Assembly: GCF_003837865.1 (NCBI RefSeq)
Contig: NZ_RQIS01000009.1
Span: forward strand, 54,965 to 118,964
DNA length: 64,000 bases
Direction: 5' to 3'
Source of the DNA: Paraburkholderia dinghuensis
GTDB taxonomy: Bacteria > Pseudomonadota > Gammaproteobacteria > Burkholderiales > Burkholderiaceae
Shown here in pieces: positions 1 to 8,878 of the stretch. The notes under the pieces are model-generated. The model did no database searches and was not told the DNA's origin. It saw nothing but the letters and a program-made list of their open reading frames with translations. Position 1 is the stretch's first letter; each line of letters starts with the position of its first letter. The position numbers and the translations under genes were made by a program.

Positions 1-28
1 GGCCTGCGTCCGGCGCGTGTTCAGCCAT
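1..28 (-). CDS. glgB: 1,4-alpha-glucan branching enzyme, first 9 codons only
   Basis: Only the start is in the window: ATG at 28 opens a frame reading MAEHAPDAG and runs off the left edge. The start overlaps the stop of the upstream treS-maltokinase gene by 8 bases, so the two are translationally coupled. The glgB assignment rests only on gene order: in Burkholderiales, glgE and treS-pep2 are normally followed by glgB, which adds the alpha-1,6 branches. No branching-enzyme motif is visible here. Confidence 0.5.
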
Positions 29-3000
29 GAGTGCCTCCTGCCGGGGGCGTGCCGGATGTGCCGGGCGCGCCCGTGGAGCCGAGCACGCGTCCCGCGATCG
101 CCGCGAGCCCACGTACCGGTAGCGCGAGCCACGTCGGCCGGTTGGCGGCTTCGTAGCGGATTTCGTAGGCGGCCTTTTCGATCAGGAACAGGTCGAGCAG
201 ATCCTGTTCGTGCGAGGCGCTCACGAGCGCGTACGGCGCGTCGGCGACGGCGGCGCGATAGTGGCTGAGGAACGCTTCGGCAGCGTAGCCGCGAAAGCGC
301 TCGAACAGCGTGCGCTTGCGATCGGCGGTTTGCTGCGGGGCGCTTTCGGTCGTCGATTGCGCGGCTGCCGCAGCATAAGAAAGCGAACGCAGGAGACCCG
401 CCACGTCGCGCAACGGGCAAGCCTTCGCGCGGCGATACTCGAGCGTCCGGGCAGGCTCGCCCTCGAAGTCGATCAGATATGCGTCGCCCTGGGAGAGCAG
501 CACCTGGCCCAGATGGAAATCGCCATGAATGCGGATACGCCACGCCGAGACGTCGGGCGGCACGCGATGCTCGACGGCCGCAATCAGCGCATCGCGGCGC
601 GCGAGCAGGCCGAGCGCGAGTTCGCGGGCGTCGTCGTCGAGTGGATGCAGGTCGGTCGCGGTCTGCCGTGCGAGGATGTCGAGCGCTTCGGTCAGCATCG
701 CCTTCGTATCGGCGATCCAGCCGCGCACGTCGGCACGGGTCGCTTCTTCCGGCGCGAAGGCCTTATCGTCGGTTTGCGTGGCGAGCGCTGCATGCAATTC
801 GCCGAGCCGTTTGCCGATCGCGCCGATCACCGTGCAATAACCCTGCTCCGCTTCTTCTTCCTGGGCACGATCGGCAGCGGCTTCGTCGTCGCCGCCGGAG
901 TGCGCCAGTTCGTCGGTCATGCGCCGCAGGTAGTCGAGCGCCCAATCCCACGCGTTGCCCTGGTTGTCGACATAACCCTGCAGGATCGCGAGCGTGTGCG
1001 GGACGCCTTGCGGATCGACGCGCACCACTTCGCCGACGAGCGGCGCCGTGTTCGCGTAGCCGAGCTTCGTCAGATAGCGGCTCATTTCCACTTCGGGATG
1101 CACACCCGGCATGAGCCGGCGCACGAGCTTGAGCACGAGCATGTCGGCAATCACAAGCGAACTGTTGCTCTGCTCCGCGGCGAGCCAGCGAATTTCGGGT
1201 GTTTCGCCTGGATCGAGGGTTTCGAGGCGTGCCGTGGGCAGGAAGTGAATCACGCTCTGCTGAACCGTGGGCACCGCCGCATGTTCGCGCAGCTTGCGCA
1301 GCACGCCGTGGGCGAACCATGGCAGCGAGAACGCGTCGGTGAGGTAGCCGACGTTGCGTCCGCGGCGCACGCGCGAAAGTGCGAGCTGGATATGCAGCGG
1401 CGTCGTTGTTTCGGTACCCCAACTAATGGCGATCGGGAGCACGTAGCGCGCGCTCGTGCCGTCCCTGAACTCGGCTTCGACTTCCGTGAAGGCGAAGCCG
1501 GCGCCCTGGATCGTCGTGAGCGCGGCGAGGCGCACGCCCTTGAGCGACCGGTCCTTCGATGCGAACCAGCGTCGCCGCGACAGCCATGACGGCAGCACTT
1601 CCGATTCGAGCAGCCGCACGTTCTCCGGCGTGGGGCCCAATTGTCCTTCGCGGATCACGACGGTGACGAACTCGGGCAATTGTTCGGACGTGGGCTGGCT
1701 CCATGCGGGACGCTGGGTGCCCGGACACAGGAGGAACCACAGAAAGCCGTAAGGCGGGAACGTGAGCAGATACGGCAACTGGCCGATGGGCGGGAACACC
1801 GAGTCGGCCGTCATTTCGACGGGCGACGTGCCGATGTAGTCGGAAAGATCGAGTTCGACGGCCTGCGGCGCACGCGAGAGATTCGCGACGCACAGGATCG
1901 CCGGTTCGCCCGGCATTTCGCGCAGGTACGCGAGGATCTTGCGGTTCTCGGGGCGCAGAAAGCGGATCGTGCCGCGCCCGAAAGTCTGTTTCCCGCGACG
2001 CGTGGAGAGCATGCGGCGCGTCCAGTTGAGCAGCGAGTGCGGATCGCGGTTCTGCGCTTCGACATTGATGGCGTCGTAACCGTAGAGCGAGCCCATGAGC
2101 GGCGGCAGCACGAGTTGTTCGGGATCGGCGCGCGAGAAGCCGCCATTGCGGTCCGACGACCATTGCATCGGGGTGCGCACGCCGTCGCGGTCGCCGAGAT
2201 GGATGTTGTCGCCCATGCCGAGTTCGTCGCCGTAGTAGATCACGGGCGTGCCGGGCATCGACAACAAGAGCGAGTTGATGAGTTCGATGCGGCGGCGGTC
2301 GCGCTCCATGAGCGGCGCGAGACGGCGGCGTATGCCGAGGTTCAGGCGCGCGCGCCGGTCGCTCGCATACGTGTTCCAGAGGTAGTCGCGCTCGGAGTCG
2401 GTGACCATTTCGAGCGTCAGTTCGTCGTGATTGCGCAGGAATACCGCCCACTGGCAACTGGGCGGCAGATCCGGCGTCTGCTTCATGATGTCGATGATCG
2501 GGAAGCGGTCCTCGCTCGCAATCGCCATGTAGAGGCGCGGCATCAGCGGGAAGTGGAACGCCATGTGGCATTCGTCTTCGTTGCCGAAGTATTCCTGCAC
2601 ATCCTCGGGCCATTGGTTCGCTTCGGCGAGCAGCATGCGGTTCGGGTAGTGCGTGTCGATAGCTTTGCGGATCTGTTTGAGGATCTCGTGCGTCTCGGGC
2701 AAATTCTCGTTGTTCGTGCCTTCACGTTCGACGAGATAGGGCACGGCATCGAGGCGCAGCCCGTCGATCCCCATGTCGAGCCAGAAGCGCATGATCTGCA
2801 GCACTTCGCGCAGCACGGCGGGATTGTCGAAGTTCAGGTCGGGCTGGTGAGAGTAGAAGCGATGCCAGTAGTACGCGCCCGCGACGGGATCGTGGGTCCA
2901 GTTCGACGGCTCCGTATCGATGAAGATGATGCGCGTGCCGGCGTATTTCGCGTCGGTGTCGGACCACACGTAGTAGTTGCGATGATTCGAGCCCGGCCTC

Positions 3001-3482
3001 GACCGGCGCGCGCGCTGGAACCACGGGTGCTGATCGGACGTGTGGTTGATGACGAGTTCGGTGATCACGCGGATACCGCGTGCATGCGCTTCCTGGATGA
3101 AGCGGCGCACGTCCGCGAGCTGGCCGTAGTCGGGGTGGACGTTGCGGTAGTCGGCGATGTCGTAGCCGTCGTCGCGGCGCGGCGACGGGTAGAACGGCAG
3201 CAGCCAGATCGCGGTGACGCCCAGTCCTGCGATGTAGTCGAGCTTGGCGAGCAGGCCCGGAAAATCGCCTACGCCGTCGTTGTTCGCGTCGTAGAACGAT
3301 TTCACGTGCACCTGGTAGATCACGGCGTCCTTGTACCAGAGCGGATCGTCGGAGAGGAACGACGGCTTGCCGCGCCGCTGCGTCGCGGCAAGCCCACCAG
3401 CTTCGCCAGGCTCGCCGGGTGCCGTGGAGTCGTGCGTGACTTCGCGTGCGGACGGTGCGTGAGTGGGGGAATCGCGTTTCAT
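21..3482 (-). CDS. treS: Trehalose synthase fused to maltokinase (TreS-Mak)
   Basis: A 1153-aa bifunctional enzyme. The N-terminal part (about residues 45-590) is a GH13 trehalose synthase, which isomerises trehalose and maltose. It shows the YQVHVKSF start of the barrel, ELVINHTS, the nucleophile Asp in GLRLDAVPYL (about 245), the acid/base Glu in LLAEANQWPED (about 287) and FLRNHDEL (about 352). The C-terminal part (about 605-1130) is an aminoglycoside-phosphotransferase-like maltokinase with HGDFHLGQVL (about 986) and DFEGEP, which makes maltose-1-phosphate. I chose ATG 3482 because it sits in an ATGA overlap with the glgE stop; the open frame runs further upstream only as antisense/overlap. 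It lies in a leftward operon with glgE upstream and glgB downstream. Together these genes form the GlgE pathway from trehalose to branched alpha-glucan. The fusion is common in proteobacteria. Confidence 0.95.
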   Translation of the reverse strand: MKRDSPTHAPSAREVTHDSTAPGEPGEAGGLAATQRRGKPSFLSDDPLWYKDAVIYQVHVKSFYDANNDGVGDFPGLLAKLDYIAGLGVTAIWLLPFYPSPRRDDGYDIADYRNVHPDYGQLADVRRFIQEAHARGIRVITELVINHTSDQHPWFQRARRSRPGSNHRNYYVWSDTDAKYAGTRIIFIDTEPSNWTHDPVAGAYYWHRFYSHQPDLNFDNPAVLREVLQIMRFWLDMGIDGLRLDAVPYLVEREGTNNENLPETHEILKQIRKAIDTHYPNRMLLAEANQWPEDVQEYFGNEDECHMAFHFPLMPRLYMAIASEDRFPIIDIMKQTPDLPPSCQWAVFLRNHDELTLEMVTDSERDYLWNTYASDRRARLNLGIRRRLAPLMERDRRRIELINSLLLSMPGTPVIYYGDELGMGDNIHLGDRDGVRTPMQWSSDRNGGFSRADPEQLVLPPLMGSLYGYDAINVEAQNRDPHSLLNWTRRMLSTRRGKQTFGRGTIRFLRPENRKILAYLREMPGEPAILCVANLSRAPQAVELDLSDYIGTSPVEMTADSVFPPIGQLPYLLTFPPYGFLWFLLCPGTQRPAWSQPTSEQLPEFVTVVIREGQLGPTPENVRLLESEVLPSWLSRRRWFASKDRSLKGVRLAALTTIQGAGFAFTEVEAEFRDGTSARYVLPIAISWGTETTTPLHIQLALSRVRRGRNVGYLTDAFSLPWFAHGVLRKLREHAAVPTVQQSVIHFLPTARLETLDPGETPEIRWLAAEQSNSSLVIADMLVLKLVRRLMPGVHPEVEMSRYLTKLGYANTAPLVGEVVRVDPQGVPHTLAILQGYVDNQGNAWDWALDYLRRMTDELAHSGGDDEAAADRAQEEEAEQGYCTVIGAIGKRLGELHAALATQTDDKAFAPEEATRADVRGWIADTKAMLTEALDILARQTATDLHPLDDDARELALGLLARRDALIAAVEHRVPPDVSAWRIRIHGDFHLGQVLLSQGDAYLIDFEGEPARTLEYRRAKACPLRDVAGLLRSLSYAAAAAQSTTESAPQQTADRKRTLFERFRGYAAEAFLSHYRAAVADAPYALVSASHEQDLLDLFLIEKAAYEIRYEAANRPTWLALPVRGLAAIAGRVLGSTGAPGTSGTPPAGGTHG

Positions 3483-6400
3483 GTCGCACCTGCGAGCGGG
3501 AAATCCGTGTCCAGTTCGGGGTGGCCCGCGACGTGCGCGTCGGGCGATTCGGGGAGCGGCTCGTCGCGCGGCAGGCCGCGTGCGGGCTCGATGCGCCAGA
3601 TCGCAAAGGGCCGCGTGTGCGGATCGAGGTGCAGATGCTGCCAGCGGCCGTGCCATTCGAAGCGCTGGCCCGTCAATTCGTCGGTGACGGCGAGCGTTGC
3701 ACCATCGTCGATCCGCCAATGGTGGAACGTGTGCCACGACAGCTCGAAATCGGCGCGCTGTTCGCCGTAGGGATCGAGGCTGATTGCGACGACTATGACG
3801 TTGTCGCGTGCGGGCGTGGCCTTTTCGAAGCAGAGAATCTGATCGTTGTGCGCGTCGAGGAATGTGACGCCGAGATGCGTCTGCAGTGCCGGATTCGCGC
3901 GGCGGATGCGATTGAGCGCGGTGATTTCGCCGACGATGTGGCCATGGCGGTTCCAGTCCCATGCGCGCAACTGATATTTTTCGGAGTCCATATATTCTTC
4001 GCTGTCAGGCAGTGCTCGGCCCTCGCAAAGTTCGAAACCGCAGTAGACGCCCCACACGCCGGAAAGTGTCGCGGCAAGCGCGGCACGGATCATGAAACTT
4101 GCGCGCGCGCCCGTTTGAAGATGGCGCGGATTGATATCCGGTGTGTTGACGAAGAAGTTCGGGCGGTAGAAGTCGCGTACCGCCGTCTGGGTGAGTTCGG
4201 TGAGGTATTCGGTGAAATCGCGCTTCGACTCGCGCCAGGTGAAATACGTGTACGACTGCGAGAAGCCGAGTTTCGCGAGCCGATACATGAGGCGCGGCCG
4301 CGTGAAGGCTTCGGAGAGGAAGACCACGTCGGGATGGCGCGCGCGCACGTCAGCAATCATCCATTCCCAGAACGGCAGCGGCTTCGTATGCGGGTTGTCG
4401 ACACGGAAAATACGCACCCCCGCATCGACCCAGAACAGGATCGCGTCGCGCAGCGCGAGCCACAGGCCCGGCTTCGAATCGTGCGCGTAGAACTCGGGAT
4501 TGACGATGTCCTGGTACTTCTTCGGCGGATTTTCCGCGTAACGCAGCGTGCCGTCGGGACGCCACGCGAACCAGCCCGGATGCGCCTGCAGCCACGGGTG
4601 ATCGGGAGAGCATTGGACGGCGAAATCGAGTGCGATTTCCAGGCCGTGCTCGTGCGCGGCGGCCAGCATGCGGCGGAAATCGTCGAGCGTGCCGAGTTGC
4701 GGGTGTATCGCCGTGTGTCCGCCAGCGGCCGCGCCGATCGCATACGGGCTGCCGACATCGGTTGGTCCCGCCGTGAGCGTGTTGTTGCGGCCCTTGCGGT
4801 TGGCAAGGCCGATCGGGTGGATCGGCGGGAAGTACAGCACGTCGAAGCCCATGTCGCGAATGCGCGGCAGCTTCGCGATGACGTCGTCGAAGGTGCCGTG
4901 GCGCGCTTCGTCGTCGCTCATGGAACGCGGGAAGATTTCGTACCAGCTCGCGAAACGCGCGGCGCGGCGTTCGGCATCGACGCGGCGCACGTGAGCGTCG
5001 CGCGAGAGGAATGGCCGATGACGCGCGGCGCGCACAGCGGCGGCCGTCGCGGGGGCCGCGAGCAGGGCGCAGCGCGTGTCCGTGTCCGCGCCGATGAAAC
5101 GCTTCACGATCGCGTCGAGTGACGCGTTCAACGCGGTGTCACCGCCGTTCGCTTCATCCGGTGTGTCGGAGGTTTCGGCCGTCGCCAGCACGAGCGCGAG
5201 AAGACGGCTCGCTTCTTCCATCTCCAGATCGACGTTCTGGTTCACCGCGCGCTTCTTTTGAACGTGATCGACCAGCGAAGCGAAGTCGTCGCGCCACGCG
5301 ACGACGACGAATTCGTGGCGCCCGATGCGATCGAGCGGGAAGTGTCCGCTCCACATGTCGGTGCCAGGCGGCAGCACGGGTGCCATCGGCGACTCGTGCC
5401 ACGCGGTTTCGTCGGCGGCGCGCCACAGCACCGCCGCGTCGATGCGGTCGTGGCCATCGGCGAAGATCGCCGCGCACACGTCGACACGCTCGCCCACGAT
5501 GCGCTTCGCCACGAAGCGGCCTTCGTCGACCGAAGGCGTCACGCTTTCGATGGCGATGCGCGGGGCGAGGAGCGCATCGGCCACGGTCTTGTGACCGCTC
5601 GTGCGGCCCTTGGCGATGTCCTCGCGAGGCGCGAGCAAGACCGCCGGCGCTGCGAGCGCGCGGAACATCCAGCACGCGCCCCCGGGCAGCGCGAAATGGT
5701 CCGGCACCGCGCTGGCGTCGCGCGCGGGCGCGCCGTGCGCGCCGCGTAATGTTTCGGCGTCGAGCGGTGAAAAGCGCGTGAAGCCGCCGGGCACGGCGTC
5801 GAGCAGATGCGCCATGTTCACGCGCACGGGTGCGGCGAGCGCGGGGTTGATGAGCGTGAGCACGGCATCTTCGGCGTCGCGCAGGTCCGCGCGGTCACCA
5901 CGCAACAGCGCGACAACGGGCGCGCCCGGTCCGTTCATCGCGCGCAGTTCGCCATTGCACTGCAAGACCCACGTCTCGCGCTGCAACGCGTTGGCGTGCG
6001 CAATGTCGGCGGAGAGATCGAACGGTGCACGCGCCCTGGCCGCTTCGAAGTCCGCCGGGGCGCCGCCCGCGTGCTCGACGGATTCGGCCACGCCGTATTC
6101 GAAGCCCATCGGCACGAGCCATCCCGTGCCGAGTGCGGCGGCCGCGCGCAACATGCGCCGGTACGCGCGCTCGATCGCGCGCGCATCGGCGGCGCCCTCC
6201 TGGTCGTGTATGAAGCGCTTGCCGTAGGGCGCCTCGGGAAACGCCACTGGCGAGCCCACGCGACGCAGTACGTCGTGCTCCTCGAGCATCCAGCTCGACG
6301 CAAAGTCCCACCAGCGCAGCGACGTGAATGCCGCATCGAATCCCGCGCCTTCCAGCCCGGCGATGGCCGGGCGCGCGAGCCCGGGTGTCGCGGCGAGCCA

Positions 6401-6982
6401 GCGTGCGTCGCGATGGCGTTCGCGGACGACATCGAAGATGCCGCGCAGGACGTTCGCTGGCGTGCGATGTGGCGACTCGATACGAAAGCCGCCGAGCCCC
6501 GACTGCACCAGTTCGATCATGCGCTGCGACCACCACGCGGCGAGCGGCGCGCCCGCGCGCTCGAAGTCGGCGTAGGCGACATGCGCGTCGCTATGGCCGT
6601 GGCGCGGATCGAGCCGCGCATCTTCCGGCTCGAACGGATGAAACCATTCGCGATGCGCAGCGTAGAGCACGCCGTCGGCGGCGGCGCGGTCGAGCGTGAG
6701 ATCGGCGAGCAGCGTGATGCCACGTTCGCGTGCGGATTGCGCGAGCGTGCGCAACGCAACGTCTGCGGATTGTGACGTTTCGAAGGCGGGATTCAGACGC
6801 GCATGATCGGCGACGATGCGGCCGTCGCCTGAAACGCCCGGCGCGAACAACGCACCGATCAGCACATGATCGAAACCGAGGGACGCCGCGTGCGCGAAGA
6901 CGGCTGGCCACGCGTCGAGCGGACCGACATGGACGGAATGGACGAAGTAGATCCGCGGCGCATAGGCTTGAGGCGCTTCCAT
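3479..6982 (-). CDS. glgE: Alpha-1,4-glucan:maltose-1-phosphate maltosyltransferase with extra N-terminal domain
   Basis: A 1167-aa protein. Residues from about 475 to the end match the whole of a normal GlgE (about 670 aa): an N-terminal beta-sandwich, then a GH13 barrel with YEIFPRS, FPPIHPIG, DFAVQCSPDHPW, the nucleophile Asp in VRIFRVDNPHTKP (about 860) and the Glu in FLSEAFTRP (about 891). GlgE extends alpha-1,4-glucan using maltose-1-phosphate. About 450 residues precede this core and look like a second, degenerate GH13 barrel: in GFRIES the expected catalytic Asp position carries Glu, and the expected acid/base motif reads AATPG. ATG 6982 (MEAPQAY) is preferred; a TTG nine codons upstream is the alternative. 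First gene of the glgE-treS/mak-glgB operon, overlapping treS by 4 bases. Confidence 0.93.
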   Translation of the reverse strand: MEAPQAYAPRIYFVHSVHVGPLDAWPAVFAHAASLGFDHVLIGALFAPGVSGDGRIVADHARLNPAFETSQSADVALRTLAQSARERGITLLADLTLDRAAADGVLYAAHREWFHPFEPEDARLDPRHGHSDAHVAYADFERAGAPLAAWWSQRMIELVQSGLGGFRIESPHRTPANVLRGIFDVVRERHRDARWLAATPGLARPAIAGLEGAGFDAAFTSLRWWDFASSWMLEEHDVLRRVGSPVAFPEAPYGKRFIHDQEGAADARAIERAYRRMLRAAAALGTGWLVPMGFEYGVAESVEHAGGAPADFEAARARAPFDLSADIAHANALQRETWVLQCNGELRAMNGPGAPVVALLRGDRADLRDAEDAVLTLINPALAAPVRVNMAHLLDAVPGGFTRFSPLDAETLRGAHGAPARDASAVPDHFALPGGACWMFRALAAPAVLLAPREDIAKGRTSGHKTVADALLAPRIAIESVTPSVDEGRFVAKRIVGERVDVCAAIFADGHDRIDAAVLWRAADETAWHESPMAPVLPPGTDMWSGHFPLDRIGRHEFVVVAWRDDFASLVDHVQKKRAVNQNVDLEMEEASRLLALVLATAETSDTPDEANGGDTALNASLDAIVKRFIGADTDTRCALLAAPATAAAVRAARHRPFLSRDAHVRRVDAERRAARFASWYEIFPRSMSDDEARHGTFDDVIAKLPRIRDMGFDVLYFPPIHPIGLANRKGRNNTLTAGPTDVGSPYAIGAAAGGHTAIHPQLGTLDDFRRMLAAAHEHGLEIALDFAVQCSPDHPWLQAHPGWFAWRPDGTLRYAENPPKKYQDIVNPEFYAHDSKPGLWLALRDAILFWVDAGVRIFRVDNPHTKPLPFWEWMIADVRARHPDVVFLSEAFTRPRLMYRLAKLGFSQSYTYFTWRESKRDFTEYLTELTQTAVRDFYRPNFFVNTPDINPRHLQTGARASFMIRAALAATLSGVWGVYCGFELCEGRALPDSEEYMDSEKYQLRAWDWNRHGHIVGEITALNRIRRANPALQTHLGVTFLDAHNDQILCFEKATPARDNVIVVAISLDPYGEQRADFELSWHTFHHWRIDDGATLAVTDELTGQRFEWHGRWQHLHLDPHTRPFAIWRIEPARGLPRDEPLPESPDAHVAGHPELDTDFPLAGAT

Positions 6983-7240
6983 CGGTCGTCTTCCAGATAC
7001 GTCGGGCAAGTGGATGCGGGCTTGCTGCGATCACGTTGCCCGGAAAGTGCCGGAGCGTGCCGCGCTGCGCTCGTGGCGGCGCGTCCTGTTCAATGTAGTG
7101 CAGAAGCAGGCCGGAACCAAACTGCGAACGCAGCCAGGCGTCTTGCGGGCAGGTTCAGCAAGGGCCATGCCCGAAGTTGGGGCGAGGACCGTCGCGATGG
7201 ACGCGACCTGGAAGGTTTGCGGCGGGGAACGGTGGCGGGG

Positions 7241-7897
7241 TCAGTTTCCAACCATGCTCGCGGCGATGTTCACGCACAGGCCGAGCACGGCGACGTTGAA
7301 ATAGAACGAGAGGACGGATTGTGCGAGGACGCTGCGTCGCGCGCTGCGTCCTCGCATGCCGATGTCGGCGGTCTGCGACGCAACGGCGATCGTGAACGAG
7401 AAGTACAGGAAGTCCCAGTAGTTGGGCGTGAGGTCGCGATCGGGGAAGACGAGCGCGGGCGCGCCCGGTTCGGAGTCGTAGTAAACGCGTGCGTAGTGCA
7501 ACGTAAAGATGGTCGGAATCAGGAACCACGCGCCGACCAGCGTGAGGCCCGTGATGACCGAATGCAGCACCTTGGATGCGATGCCGAGGTCCTTCGTCGT
7601 GCCGAGTTCGAGCACGATGGCGACGATGCTCGCAACAGCCGCCACGCAGATCACGAACAGGACCGTGACCGCGTTTTCGTCGTCGCGCTGCGCGTGGCTG
7701 CGCACGCCTTCTTCGGTGGTGAAGGCCATGTGAAACCAGATGAGGACGAGATACACCCAGACCGCGGCGTCCCAGCCGAGCAGGACGCGCGCGGTAGGCG
7801 TGAGCCGGGCCGGCGACAGCAGGGCGACCAGAAGGCCGGCGGCGAGGCCGAGCATCATGTGTGGACGGTTGCGAAGCACCTGCGGGATGAGGTTCAT
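7241..7897 (-). CDS. DUF1345 family membrane protein
   Basis: A 218-aa protein with about five hydrophobic segments (roughly residues 13-28, 40-55, 78-97, 112-132 and 190-212). The motif [19 protein letters not shown] near residue 160 is characteristic of DUF1345, an inner-membrane family of unknown function whose C-terminal part resembles an ion-channel pore module. It stands alone, read in the same direction as the glucan operon but 258 bp downstream of where glgE starts. About 230 bp on its 3' side and 250 bp on its 5' side hold no recognisable gene. The ATG start at 7897 gives a normal-length family member. The function is not known. Confidence 0.8.
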   Translation of the reverse strand: MNLIPQVLRNRPHMMLGLAAGLLVALLSPARLTPTARVLLGWDAAVWVYLVLIWFHMAFTTEEGVRSHAQRDDENAVTVLFVICVAAVASIVAIVLELGTTKDLGIASKVLHSVITGLTLVGAWFLIPTIFTLHYARVYYDSEPGAPALVFPDRDLTPNYWDFLYFSFTIAVASQTADIGMRGRSARRSVLAQSVLSFYFNVAVLGLCVNIAASMVGN

Positions 7898-8151
7898 GTC
7901 GTCGGAATCTGAAGCGTGGGCGGGGTGGCGGCGATTTTACCGCGCGCATCCGGTGATGCGGAGCGATATGTCCTGCTGTGTGGCTCGTCGGATCAGGAAA
8001 GGCTATATTGCTTGCGCGGCGGGCCATCGTCGCCTTTCACCCCGGAAAGGTGGCCCGCGTTCTGCAACACGATCGCAAACTTCATTCGCATCGCCCCGGA
8101 CCCGGCGCGCCATCCCGTTGCCGGTTTGCATGAAACTCGTCTGGAGTACGC

Positions 8152-8730
8152 ATGACAAATGTGATGCAGGACGGGATGCTTCAATCATCGGGCGCGCGGC
8201 CCGGCCGCCGGCAGTTCGTGATCGGCGCCTGCGCGGCTGCCGCAGTGCTTGCTTTCGCCGTGGCCGGTCGCTCCGGTTCGCCGCTGGGCTTCGGTCGCGT
8301 TCTTGCGGCGACGCCTGCCGATAGTGGCTACGACGCGTTTCTCGTGCTCTCGCAGCGCCTCACTGGACGCTCGACTTTCGACCAGCCGCTCGGCCAGCGC
8401 GTCTATGTGGCACTCGCGCGCGCGAACAGTCAGTTCGGGCAGAACGTCGGCGCACTCAATAGCTGGCTCCAGAACCACGGCGGCGTCCCATCGGACACCG
8501 TGACAGAAGCGCTCAAGAGCGACCAGCCGGAGCTTGCGACGACGGTCGGCAACATCATGCGCGCGTGGTATCTCGGTCTCGTGGGCGACTCGCCCCACGT
8601 TCAGGTGGTGGCCTACGAAAAAGCGCTGATGTTCGACCCGGTCAGCGACGTGCTGACCGTTCCGTCGTATTGCCGCGACGTACCGTTCTATTGGACGAAA
8701 AAGCCCGGCATCGGTCAGGCGCCGGCGTAG
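8152..8730 (+). CDS. FAD-dependent sugar dehydrogenase, small Tat-exported (gamma) subunit
   Basis: A 192-aa protein beginning with a twin-arginine signal (RRQFVIGACAAAA, residues about 20-33) followed by a hydrophobic stretch and a likely cleavage after VLAATPA. It matches the sorbitol/gluconate/glucose dehydrogenase small subunit family. In the Burkholderia cepacia FAD-glucose dehydrogenase, this gamma subunit acts as a hitch-hiker chaperone that takes the folded catalytic subunit through the Tat system. The Shine-Dalgarno GGAG at 8143 supports ATG 8152. The flavoprotein and cytochrome subunits follow in the same direction, the normal gamma-alpha-beta order. The substrate (glucose, sorbitol or another sugar) cannot be fixed from this subunit. 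Confidence 0.88.
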   Translation: MTNVMQDGMLQSSGARPGRRQFVIGACAAAAVLAFAVAGRSGSPLGFGRVLAATPADSGYDAFLVLSQRLTGRSTFDQPLGQRVYVALARANSQFGQNVGALNSWLQNHGGVPSDTVTEALKSDQPELATTVGNIMRAWYLGLVGDSPHVQVVAYEKALMFDPVSDVLTVPSYCRDVPFYWTKKPGIGQAPA

Positions 8731-8878
8731 TTCGGCTGCTGACGCAAGACCACGCGTGTGAAGTCTCCCGCACAGCGGCTGACGTCGTGTCCCTGCGACG
8801 CGGCGCCAGTGCGCCAGCATCACAAGTCATCAAGCCGCGCACGGTCCCTGCGATGAAAGCCAGAACAAGAGGACGACA

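Noticed and set aside
1641..3770. Plus-strand 709-aa open frame opposite treS
   Set aside because: Antisense shadow of a GC-rich gene with very biased third codon positions; no domain, and treS shows full enzyme motifs.
3446..5122. Plus-strand 558-aa open frame opposite glgE
   Set aside because: Same antisense effect; His/Arg/Val-rich with no family similarity.
7010..7240. Small gene between glgE and the DUF1345 gene
   Set aside because: Only shadow frames and no ribosome-binding site; treated as intergenic.
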